Assembly (NCBI RefSeq): GCF_011290505.1
Contig: NZ_JAANPV010000001.1
Span: 62,001-126,000 of the forward strand
Source of the DNA: Paenalcaligenes suwonensis
Lineage (GTDB): Bacteria; Pseudomonadota; Gammaproteobacteria; Burkholderiales; Burkholderiaceae_B
DNA: 64,000 nucleotides
Direction of reading: 5' to 3'
The notes under the pieces are model-generated. The model saw nothing but the letters and a program-made list of their open reading frames with translations, did no database searches and was not told the origin of the DNA. Positions 44,862-53,025 of this stretch are shown here, piece after piece (the first letter of the stretch is position 1; each line of letters starts with the position of its first letter). The translations under genes were made by a program, and so were the position numbers.

Positions 44862-46454
44862 CTAGTTGGACTTGCTCAACGACCAAAATACCGTGACGGG
44901 GGAATGCGGCACGTTGTGCAACGTTTGGCTGTAGGCCGATGGAATGGTGAATTGCCCTAAGGGGATGACTACTCCTTGGTCAATCGCCAGCTCATTGATT
45001 TTCAGCGCAATGGCTTTGCGCTCGGCGTCGTCTGTAGTCAGTGCAAATTGCTTACGCAAGGCTTCGATTTCGGGCACATCAGGCCACCCTGCCCACGCTT
45101 GTTTGCCGCTGGCATTTAAGGTGGTGTTACCAAAAGGGTCGCCGCTAGACGCTAAGGTGGCGTAGGTAGAAAAAATATTCCAACCACCATTGGCGGCATC
45201 CGACTGATTGCCTTGTTGCATGACCACGCTTTGCCAATCCATGGATTTCAACTGTACGGTGAAACCCGCTTTGCGCAGCGCGTCTGCAATGACTACGGGC
45301 TGTGGCGATACGGTAGCCATGTCGGTGGGGTGCAGAATGACCACCGGCTCACCGTTGTAGCTGGACGCTTTAAGCAAGGCTTGGGCTTTTTCTATTTGCG
45401 GTTTGACTACGTCGTCGTGGCGGTAGTCGCTTTCAAACGGGTTGCCGCAGCCCAGTGTGGTGGCGCAGGTGCGGTAATAGTCGGGGTTGCCAATAAGCGC
45501 ATTGAGCACCTGTTGCTGGTCTATAGCCAACATGGCGGCTTCACGCACTTTGGGGTCGTTAAAGGGGGCGTGCAAGTGGTTAAAGCGGAAGTACGTCCAG
45601 TTACCCAACTCGTCGATGGTGTCGAGTTTGACCTCTTCATTGTTTTGCAGCAAAGGCAGCAGATCCAATGGAATTTGCTGCATGAAATCAATCTCGCCTT
45701 GTAGCAATGCGTTCACGCCAGTGATGGCGTCTGGCATGGTGACCCACTCTACTTTATCCACATTCACGACTTTGCCACCGGCTGTCCAGCTGGCAGGTTC
45801 TGAGCGTGGTTGGTAGTCGGTGTTTTTGGTGTAGACCACTTTGACGCCAGGGCGGAACTGCTCGGCCATAAACTTGAAGGGGCCAGAGCCTACAAATTCC
45901 GTAATGGCCTCTGAGCCAGGGGTGTTAGCAATGCGCTCGGGCATCATAAACGCAGGTCTAGAACTCAGTTTCGCCAAGCCCGATAGCAGTAGCCCGGTGG
46001 GTTCTTGCAGGCGTACCGAGAAGCTGTTGGCATCTACCGCCGACATGTCTTCCACCAAGGTTTGCAACACCTGACCGGTGCCGTCCACGCTCATCCATCG
46101 CTTAATAGAGGCAATGCAATCGGCTGGGGTGACGGCTGTGCCATCGTGCCATTTCAAGCCATCTCGCAGGGTGAACGTGTAGGTTTTGCCGTCGTCGCTG
46201 ACGCTCCAGTCGGCCATTTGGGGTTGGATGCGAAATTGATCGTCTGTGCCTAGCAGTGTGTCGTAAATCATGTAGCCATGATCACGTGTCAGAAACGAGG
46301 TACTGAATACGGGGTCCATTACCCGCAGGCCTGCATGCATGACCGCGGTAACGGTGGTTTCGGCCTGTGCAGCAAGGGGCGCAACGCAGGTGCTAGCCAG
46401 CAGCAAGCCGGCCAACGTGGTGCGCGATAGCGGGGCAAGTAAGTGACGTGCCAT
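44862..46454 (-). CDS. ABC transporter substrate-binding protein, family 5 (paralog 2)
   Basis: Receptor of the dppBC-like transporter in the same operon, 530 residues; Sec signal ending in AQAE at about 32, CAGGAGAC ribosome site. Same architecture as paralog 1 (38275-39858), and most blocks are shared: TVTAVMHAGLRVMDPVFS near the mature N-terminus, then LRDGLKWHDGTAVT. Because it is encoded directly upstream of the permeases it is the primary receptor. The D-aminoacylase, DadA and carbamoylase neighbours suggest modified D-amino acids or D-peptides as cargo. Confidence 0.87.
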   Translation of the reverse strand: MARHLLAPLSRTTLAGLLLASTCVAPLAAQAETTVTAVMHAGLRVMDPVFSTSFLTRDHGYMIYDTLLGTDDQFRIQPQMADWSVSDDGKTYTFTLRDGLKWHDGTAVTPADCIASIKRWMSVDGTGQVLQTLVEDMSAVDANSFSVRLQEPTGLLLSGLAKLSSRPAFMMPERIANTPGSEAITEFVGSGPFKFMAEQFRPGVKVVYTKNTDYQPRSEPASWTAGGKVVNVDKVEWVTMPDAITGVNALLQGEIDFMQQIPLDLLPLLQNNEEVKLDTIDELGNWTYFRFNHLHAPFNDPKVREAAMLAIDQQQVLNALIGNPDYYRTCATTLGCGNPFESDYRHDDVVKPQIEKAQALLKASSYNGEPVVILHPTDMATVSPQPVVIADALRKAGFTVQLKSMDWQSVVMQQGNQSDAANGGWNIFSTYATLASSGDPFGNTTLNASGKQAWAGWPDVPEIEALRKQFALTTDDAERKAIALKINELAIDQGVVIPLGQFTIPSAYSQTLHNVPHSPVTVFWSLSKSN

Positions 46455-46514
46455 GTTTGTCTCCTGAGTCAGGTAGGTATTGTTGTGTTTTATGGTGCAG
46501 CGATTGTGGCGGTA

Positions 46515-47765
46515 TTACAGACTGAAAAGTGGCGCTAACAACGGCTGTTTATTACTGGGCGATTGCAGTATGTCGGTTAATAAGCGGGCAGAGCCAAAGG
46601 CTAAGGTGAAGCCCAATGCGCCGTGCCCTACATTAAGGAACAAGTTGTTAAAGGGGCTGGCACCGATGATTGGGGTACTGGTGGGGCGTGATGGGCGCTC
46701 GCCTGTCCATTCCTCTATGTCTCCGGTGGGGGTGAGTGCAGGGAAAAACTCGCGTACTTGTTGGCGTAGTGTGTGTAGACGGGCAGCAATAGCGGATGGG
46801 TTATTCACCCCTATATCAATCATGCCGGCCACCCGTAACTTGTCGCCAATGCGGGCATACACCACTTTATTGCGTATGTCGCTGACACTGGCTTGTGGAG
46901 CGCCGCTGTGCTCGTTGACGGGTATGGTGAGCGAATAGCCCCGCAGTGGGTAAATACCCAAATTGAGTCCCAAGGGACGTGCTAGTTTTTGTGCGCCTGT
47001 GCCGTTGGCTAGGATGATGGTGTCGGCCTCTAGTGCGGTGTGAGCGCTAAAGGCGGTGATGCTGTCGCCATGGCGCTCTAAGCGCGTAATGGGGGTGTTG
47101 AAGTGAAAATTCACCCCCATGTTTTGCAGACGTTCTTGCAGGGCAATGCACAGTTGTTCACAGTCGCCAGCCTCTTCGCTGGGGGTAAACAATCCACCTT
47201 GAATGCGGTGTGCAATGGGAGCCAAACTGGGTTCTTGTTCTACGGTTTGGGCGGCGCTAAATACACGTTGTTCTACACCATGGCGGCCTAGGAAACTGCC
47301 TTGTGCATCGCGGGCGGCAGCAAAGCTTTCAGCGTTCTCAAACACCTGTAATTTGCCATGGCGATTATGTGCAAACTCTACGGGCTGCTCGCGTTGTAGT
47401 TGGTCTAGCGTGCGATGGCTAAGCTTGCCTAATTGCAGTAAGTTTTCAGCACCACGTTGGCTTTGGCTGGCAGAGCAGGCTTTTAAGAAAGACAGTAGCC
47501 AGCTCCATTGCGACAGACTAAAGCTGGGATGCAACCGTAGTGCGCCGTTTCTATCTAGCAATAATTTGTGCAGCGATCGCAGTACATCAGGGGTGGCTAA
47601 GGGGGTGACAAAGCTATAGCTTAACTGTGCACCATTGGCTTTGCTGGTGCCTTGGCCGGGCTTGGCATCGGCATCGTACACGCTGACTTCTATGCCCTGA
47701 CGGCGTAGTTCATACGCCGTGGCTAAGCCCACTATACCTGCACCGATTACAGCGATTTTTTTCAT
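46515..47765 (-). CDS. D-amino-acid dehydrogenase (DadA-like, FAD)
   Basis: Membrane-associated flavoenzyme that oxidatively deaminates D-amino acids to 2-oxo acids, passing electrons to the respiratory chain. 416 residues; N-terminal VIGAGIVGLATAYELRRQG, SKANGAQLSYSF (the DadA S-x-x-N-G/A-x-x-L-S-Y motif), and C-terminal GHGALGFTLAFGSARLL. Overlaps the ThDP-enzyme gene by 4 bp. With the deacylase and carbamoylase it completes a route from N-substituted D-amino acids to oxo acids. A dadX racemase is not present. Confidence 0.88.
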   Translation of the reverse strand: MKKIAVIGAGIVGLATAYELRRQGIEVSVYDADAKPGQGTSKANGAQLSYSFVTPLATPDVLRSLHKLLLDRNGALRLHPSFSLSQWSWLLSFLKACSASQSQRGAENLLQLGKLSHRTLDQLQREQPVEFAHNRHGKLQVFENAESFAAARDAQGSFLGRHGVEQRVFSAAQTVEQEPSLAPIAHRIQGGLFTPSEEAGDCEQLCIALQERLQNMGVNFHFNTPITRLERHGDSITAFSAHTALEADTIILANGTGAQKLARPLGLNLGIYPLRGYSLTIPVNEHSGAPQASVSDIRNKVVYARIGDKLRVAGMIDIGVNNPSAIAARLHTLRQQVREFFPALTPTGDIEEWTGERPSRPTSTPIIGASPFNNLFLNVGHGALGFTLAFGSARLLTDILQSPSNKQPLLAPLFSL

Positions 47766-49434
47766 GCAGCACCTCCTGATTGCTGCAGCGCAGCAATTGT
47801 TGCATTAGGAGAGATGTAGTTCAGGCTGGTACGCACCACAATCACGCACATTTTTTTGCTGTGTAAGGCGGTGGTTAAAGCGGGGGCGAACTCATCACTA
47901 TGTTGCACCGTGAAAGTTTGTGCACCGCACGCTGCGGCAAGTTGGGCAAAGTCGGGGTTATGCAAGGCGGTGGCACTGGGGCGATGCGGAAAATGCTTTT
48001 CCTGATGCATGCGTATGGTGCCAAAGCAGGCATTATCAGAAATGATCACGATGGGTGTGGCACCGTATTGTGCAGCGGTAGCCAGCTCTGTACCCGTCAT
48101 CATGAAGCCGCCATCCCCCACAAAACACACAACGGGTCGCGAGGGCTCTGCCAGTGAGCAGGCCACGGCCGATGGTACGCCATAGCCCATGGCACCAGAG
48201 GATGGGCCTATGAGTTGTCGTGTAGGGCTAAAGCGCAGTTGGCGTTGCACCCAGCCGCCAAAGTTACCCGCGTCTAAACAGATAATGGCGTCTTCGGGTA
48301 ACAAGGCATCGGCCTGTACCATGATGTTGCCAAACACCACGCCATCGGCTTGGTCGGGCATGGGTTTCCAGTCGCGCAGTGCCACAGTGGTGTGGTGCAC
48401 AGAACGAATCCAGTCATGTCGTGCAGCGGGCACTGCGGGCACGTTGGCGTTATTCAAGGTGTGTAGGCTGGCAACGGGGTCGGCTGCTACAGCAATGTCT
48501 GTTTGCCTATAGCGGCTGACCACGGTGCTGTCAGGCCAAATGTGTACCAAGGTTTGCGCGGCTTGTGGGGCAGCAGGAAAGTGAAAAGACTGGCTGGTGA
48601 CGTCGCCCAAACGGGTGCCAATCGCTAGAATTAAATCACTGCGGGTCACGGACTCCTTTAGGGCTGCCGGTAAGCCATAAACCAAGTGCCCAGCAAACAG
48701 CGGATGGTCGTTAGGAATCAGGTCAGCATGGCGCACCGAGGTCGCCACAGGAATAGAAAAGCGCTCTGCAAATGCCAACAGTGCTTGTTTACCCGCCGCA
48801 CTTTTCAGCAATCCCCCGCGATAATTAAGGGGCGTTCAGCGTGCGCAATGGCCTGCACAATGGCACTGCTGTCGTGGTTGCTGATGGTGCTGGGTTGGCT
48901 ATGACGAGGGAAGATGCCGGTGTTTGGGCAGTGGTCTTCTAGCATGTCTTCCGGTAAGGAAATCACCACCGGACCAGGTGTGCCGCTTTGTGCCAAATAA
49001 AAAGCAGTGCACAGTACATCGGCTAGTTGGTTGGCATGTTCTACTTCCACCACCCACTTCGCCATGTCACTAAACATGCGTTCATAGTGTATGTGTTGGA
49101 AGGCTTCACGCTGCAAGTTCTCGCGTTCTGCTTGGCCAACCAAGACCACCAAAGGGCAGGCGTCTTGTTGGGCGGAGTGAATGGCGATGGCCGCATTCAT
49201 GCAACCTGGGCCACGACTAACCATGAGTACGCCGGGTGTACCGGTGAGCCTTGCGTGCCCTAGCGCCATGAAGCCTGCACCGCCTTCATGGCGGCAGGTC
49301 ACCACGTCTACAGATGGCTGGTCATGCAGGCTGTCTAGCACGCTAAGATAGCTTTCGCCGGGCACGCAATACACGCGTTTCACGCGATGCGCGATCAAGC
49401 ACTCCACCAATAAATCGGCAGCACGAATGGTCAT
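47762..49434 (-). pseudogene. Thiamine-diphosphate enzyme (acetolactate synthase/oxoacid decarboxylase type), frameshifted
   Basis: ThDP-dependent enzyme in two frames. The N-terminal part (49434-48805) holds the catalytic-Glu loop VYCVPGESYLS, CRHEGGAGFMA and PGVLMVSRGPGCMN, then stops after LIIAGDC. The central FAD-like and C-terminal ThDP domains (GDGGFMMTGTELATAA ... ISDNACFG) continue from about 48811 in another frame. Adding one base to the five-C run at 48813-48817 (five G on the coding strand) restores ...IIAGGLLKSAAG... and a 557-residue protein, the family size. Candidate role: decarboxylation or ligation of the 2-oxo acids made by DadA, for example like 5-guanidino-2-oxopentanoate decarboxylase; not provable here. 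Could be a genuine mutation or a homopolymer error. Confidence 0.85.
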
Positions 49435-49479
49435 GATGTTTGTCTCGTTTCGTTATAAATTATGTAAGCGTTGCGCAGG

Positions 49480-50133
49480 CTAAGAGGGGTCAGCAGATTG
49501 CTTACGTAAGCTTTCTAAAGACTGTTCTTTTAGCGGTTCAGGTAGGCTGGCGCTCAGTTGAATCAGCGCATTTTGGATACGATCCCAGCCCTCTTCGGTG
49601 CGTAGCGGTACACCTAAGAAATGGGTTTCGGTTTTAGAACGTAGCGACAGGTACAGCACGCCCGCCAGCATGATGCCCACCATGGCCGCAATGTCGGCAT
49701 CATCGTCGTCGTTTACCGAGGTCAGTGCATCGATAAAGGTGCGGGCGGCTTTCTCGCGTCGTGTGGCCAGTTGAGCGCTCACATCGTTGCGTTCTATCAG
49801 CTCCCAGCGTCGAATTTCTTTTAGGGCGTCGTTGCTGGCCAAGGCGTTGATCTGTGCATTTAGCATGGTCAGAATTAATTGCTGGGGGCTGCGCGTTTCG
49901 GCTTTGTCATCCAACAGCATGGACGACTTACCTGTCCAGAAATCCTGGGTTTGCATCCATTGCAGCATCAGACCGGGTAAGCCGTTGAAGTAGCGGTAGA
50001 TCAGTTCTTTGCTAACGCCTGCGCGCTTAGCAATAGCATTAACGCCTACGCCCATCATGCCGGTTTCGCAGATTTGGTCTTCCAGCGCCTGCATGATTTT
50101 TTGTTCGGTCTGTTGACGACGGGTCAGGGTCAT
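49480..50133 (-). CDS. TetR-family transcriptional regulator
   Basis: A 217-residue repressor. N-terminal TetR helix-turn-helix at about 28-55 (GVNAIAKRAGVSKELIYRYF), then an all-helical ligand domain. Its ATG overlaps the preceding gene by 4 bp. The operon it belongs to starts behind a GTGACC-N4-GGTCAC operator, as does the divergent-strand binding-protein gene 13 kb away, so it is probably the regulator of the whole D-amino-acid island and of itself. The inducer is likely an imported D-amino-acid derivative or its oxo acid (inference). Confidence 0.88.
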   Translation of the reverse strand: MTLTRRQQTEQKIMQALEDQICETGMMGVGVNAIAKRAGVSKELIYRYFNGLPGLMLQWMQTQDFWTGKSSMLLDDKAETRSPQQLILTMLNAQINALASNDALKEIRRWELIERNDVSAQLATRREKAARTFIDALTSVNDDDDADIAAMVGIMLAGVLYLSLRSKTETHFLGVPLRTEEGWDRIQNALIQLSASLPEPLKEQSLESLRKQSADPS

Positions 50134-51071
50134 ACGTGTGCTCCTATGATCAAAGACAAAGGGGGGTGTTGCGGCAGCAGGCGCTGCAGGTGGTCACCCT
50201 GTTTGTGTCCTAACAGGTCGTGTAAACAGGAACCCAATACCTGACCATCTGTCGTGACCGCGGCACAACCACCTTGAATGGCGACACAGCGGCCTTCAGC
50301 GTGCTGCACGAAGGGATCTGCAGTGTAAATGCATTGCACGGTGGCGGTAATGGGGTTCACTACTATCTGGTCATGCGCGGCAGGCAAGATGGGGCATTGA
50401 TCCGGTACCGTCAGCAACATGGCACCGGTCTGGCTGGTGGGCATTGGTTCTGGCCATGCCACATCGCACAGCAAGGTGGCGATGTGTGGTGCAAGGTGCG
50501 GTGCGAAATAAATGGAGTTCAGCATCACGGCGACATGACGGTCTGGGTGCTGCTGTTCGCCATGGTGTACGTCAGGGCGGCGTGTAACACGTGCGGTATT
50601 GGCATAAGCAATCTGGCCGTCTACGGTTACGGCCATGAGCCCGGCATCGTATTCAGGGTACGCCGTAACGGTGTCCTGCACGGCTTGTTCTGCCGAGCGG
50701 CTGCGCTGTAAGGCTTGCAAAGCTAATTGGTTTACAGGCAGGCCTTGTGGTGTAGGGCGATTGGGTAGTCTATGCCCCGTCATGAGGGCAACGCCGGGTA
50801 GGCTGGGTAAAAATTGCTGCAGGGGTTCGGGCCTATGAGGACCGCTGGAAATCAGGGCAGCACGTTCACACTGCAACCATGCGGGATCCACGTCCAAAGC
50901 ATGGCTGCCGCCATCTTGGGTTTGGCTGTAGTGCACCGTGCCGTCTTCAGCCATGACGGCCAAAACAGCAAAGCCGCCAATAGCGCCACTGCCTAAAATT
51001 TCGGTACACCGTAGCACACGCAAGGCGTGCACTACGGCGTGTTTTCCTGTGACGGCAATACCAATCGTCAT
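50130..51071 (-). CDS. Uncharacterised protein, DUF6963/DUF1028-like (possible Ntn-hydrolase fold)
   Basis: A 313-residue cytosolic protein with no signal peptide, first gene of the D-amino-acid operon (ribosome site GGAG before ATG 51071). Features: MTIGIAVTGKHAVVHALRVL at the start, GSGAIGGFAVLAVM, a middle PEYDAGLMAVTVDGQIAYAN and a Gly-rich C-terminal CVAIQGGCAAVTTDGQVLGS. The alternation of short strands and the 'D-x-G-x-x-A-V' pieces resemble DUF1028-type Ntn-like proteins, and I believe it corresponds to DUF6963; I am not certain. Possible amidase or hydrolase acting on an N-substituted D-amino acid. Function unknown. Confidence 0.6.
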   Translation of the reverse strand: MTIGIAVTGKHAVVHALRVLRCTEILGSGAIGGFAVLAVMAEDGTVHYSQTQDGGSHALDVDPAWLQCERAALISSGPHRPEPLQQFLPSLPGVALMTGHRLPNRPTPQGLPVNQLALQALQRSRSAEQAVQDTVTAYPEYDAGLMAVTVDGQIAYANTARVTRRPDVHHGEQQHPDRHVAVMLNSIYFAPHLAPHIATLLCDVAWPEPMPTSQTGAMLLTVPDQCPILPAAHDQIVVNPITATVQCIYTADPFVQHAEGRCVAIQGGCAAVTTDGQVLGSCLHDLLGHKQGDHLQRLLPQHPPLSLIIGAHV

Positions 51072-51089
51072 GCGTAGGCTCCAATACTA

Positions 51090-51105
51090 GTGACCATCTG
51101 GTCAC
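51090..51105. promoter_or_regulatory. TetR operator, copy 2 (upstream of the DUF6963-like/tetR operon)
   Basis: GTGACC-ATCT-GGTCAC, arms identical to those at 38197-38212; only the 4-bp spacer differs. It lies 18 bp before the start codon of the first gene of the operon, a position for repression. Confidence 0.72.
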
Positions 51106-51154
51106 ATTTAAATGCTAGCACTGCTTGGATAGCCTGAAAAGCGCGACGTGGTAG

Positions 51155-51179
51155 AGAAAAACCCTTAAACGTTAAGGGT
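51155..51179 (-). terminator. Terminator of the carbamoylase gene
   Basis: On the minus strand ACCCTTAA-CGT-TTAAGGGT followed by TTTTTCTC. The stop codon of the gene is part of the stem. It separates this gene from the DUF6963-like/tetR operon. Confidence 0.78.
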
Positions 51180-52127
51180 GTGTTCTGGGCGTTCCCAGCC
51201 CGTTTGATCAACAATGCGGCGGTAGTGTTCGGGGCGGCGATGAGCGCTGAAGTTGAAGGTTGATGCTCTATTAACGTGACATAAGCGAAGATCGCAATCC
51301 GCTACCAACAGCTCGTCTGCCCATGTGGATGCTTGTGCAATGATCTCGCCAAAGGGGTTCACGATAATAGAGTTGCCAAACATCGCGTGGCCGTCTTCTA
51401 CCCCTGCTTTGGCTACCGACACTGCAAAACAGTTGTTTTGATAGCAGCCTGCTTGTACTACGAGGTTAGAGTGCAGCACTTTCAGGTGTGGCGGTTGCTC
51501 ATGTTTGACATCTAAGTTGGCTACTGGTGTGTTGTAGCCAATCATCACGAGGTCTACTTCTTGTAAGCCTAATTCGCGCCAGGCTTCGGGCCAACGCCTG
51601 TCATTGCAGAGCAACAAGCCAGCGTTAAAGGTGGCGACGTCTTCAAAATGTAAACGGCGTACAGGAAATCCTAAATCGCCTACTTCAAAATACCGTTTTT
51701 CTAGGTGTTGTAGGGGGCGTTCAGCCATGTATTCGGCATGACCTGGTAGGTGGATTTTGCGATATTTCAGTACTTCTTGTCCGTATCTAGAGACCAAACT
51801 GGCGGTGTTGTAGTGGTGGTTGTCGGGCGTTTTCTCGGCATAAGAAAACTGCAGCATCATGCCTTTTTTCTGCGCTAAATCCAGCACAGCTTGCATGCCA
51901 GCAGGTGGCCACTGAGTCTCGAACCATTGCTCAGCCTCTTCCATGGTTTCGTAGTACCACCGAGGAAAAAAGGGCGTTAAGCATAGCTCGGGAAACACCA
52001 CTACATGAGCGCCACGGTGTGCAGCCCCTTCTACTAACTTCAGCATACGAGCGATGACATCAGCGCGGGTGTCCGTGCGCTGTATAGGCCCCATTTGGGC
52101 AGCCGCGACGGTCAGAATGTGCGACAT
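51165..52127 (-). CDS. N-carbamoyl-D-amino-acid hydrolase (nitrilase superfamily)
   Basis: Hydrolyses N-carbamoyl-D-amino acids to D-amino acid, CO2 and ammonia; 320 residues (known D-carbamoylases about 304). Nitrilase triad: E47 in VVFPELCLT, K124 in YRKIHLPGH, C174 in LLLCNDRRWPEAWR. HLEKRYFEVGDLGFPV (141-156) and PFFPRWYYE match the characterised Agrobacterium D-carbamoylase closely, as does the C-terminal FNFSAHRRPEHY. Ribosome site GGAGACC. Own transcription unit just upstream of the D-amino-acid operon. No hydantoinase is in the window; it may lie elsewhere. Confidence 0.87.
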   Translation of the reverse strand: MSHILTVAAAQMGPIQRTDTRADVIARMLKLVEGAAHRGAHVVVFPELCLTPFFPRWYYETMEEAEQWFETQWPPAGMQAVLDLAQKKGMMLQFSYAEKTPDNHHYNTASLVSRYGQEVLKYRKIHLPGHAEYMAERPLQHLEKRYFEVGDLGFPVRRLHFEDVATFNAGLLLCNDRRWPEAWRELGLQEVDLVMIGYNTPVANLDVKHEQPPHLKVLHSNLVVQAGCYQNNCFAVSVAKAGVEDGHAMFGNSIIVNPFGEIIAQASTWADELLVADCDLRLCHVNRASTFNFSAHRRPEHYRRIVDQTGWERPEHTLNV

Positions 52128-52263
52128 ATAAGGTCTCCGTTTGTGATTATTGATGATCGCGTGCTGATGTTCAGCACCGCTTCATAGTGCCACTGCATTC
52201 TTGTGGCGTACAAGACGGATTCTGGAAAACCTTAGTGCGAAAAAACGGCAAAAAAGTCAGGAT

Positions 52264-52725
52264 TTACGTGCCTAAGCGTTTATATAGGACGGGCGCAATG
52301 CCAAAATCGGTGCGTATGTTGGTGCGAAACAGGTAGCCTTGCTTGGTGTAAAACTGCTGCGCTTTGGGATTCGCAACTAATTGCAGCTCAGTAGCACCCA
52401 AACGGTGGGCATGTTCTTCGGCAGCGCGCAGTAACGCGGTACCTATGCCTTGATGCCAGCAGTCAGGTTCTACAAACAAATCATCCAATTGTGCTTGCGA
52501 TAGGGCTGGTCGTAGCTCTACTGACGCAAAGCCTACTAGGCGTTGCTGTCGTTCTGCAACGATCAATTGGGGCAGCGCCGTGTGGGGAACATGGTCTATA
52601 TCGGGCAGTTGCCGCAGTCGCTCTGTGTGCTCACCCCATGCCAAAGATGCCCGTAGTTTGAGTTGCCCTAACAGCGCTAAATCACTGGCATGGGCAGCAC
52701 GTAGGTGTAGCGGTGGTGTAGTCAT
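52264..52725 (-). CDS. GNAT-family N-acetyltransferase
   Basis: A 153-residue single-domain acetyl-CoA-dependent transferase. Motif A region FVEPDCWHQGIGTALLRAAEE (about 86-106) with the Q/R-x-x-G-x-G/A pyrophosphate loop, and the C-terminal LVANPKAQQFYTKQGYLF strand-loop. Small-molecule or protein N-acetylation; substrate unknown. Single gene upstream of the carbamoylase. Confidence 0.83.
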   Translation of the reverse strand: MTTPPLHLRAAHASDLALLGQLKLRASLAWGEHTERLRQLPDIDHVPHTALPQLIVAERQQRLVGFASVELRPALSQAQLDDLFVEPDCWHQGIGTALLRAAEEHAHRLGATELQLVANPKAQQFYTKQGYLFRTNIRTDFGIAPVLYKRLGT

Positions 52726-53025
52726 GGCTTTTTAGCTATCCATAAGTCCACAAAGGGGCGCTCATATTGCGATTATTGCCGGCAAGAACTCTACTCTTGC
52801 GCAATGAAAAGGCAATTTCGCACAGCCTGACACAAGCTATGGCGTGTGTACAGCACGTTATAGAAGGCTGATAAGGCAGTGGTGACCTTGCCACAGGGGC
52901 GCACGATTACATCGTGTCATAAGAAAACGTATTACTCCACACTACGTACACAATCCCTCGACAGTCATTCCACCTTGATGGCGCACACTGTGTCCAGCAT
53001 CACGTTAATTTGGAGATATGCGTCC
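52726..53025. other. 300-bp gap before the aminotransferase operon
   Basis: No gene is supported here. An open frame runs into the aminotransferase from 52879 but lacks homology-like sequence and ribosome signals before 53026. It must hold the promoters of both divergent genes; I see no convincing hexamer pair, palindrome or hairpin. Confidence 0.5.
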
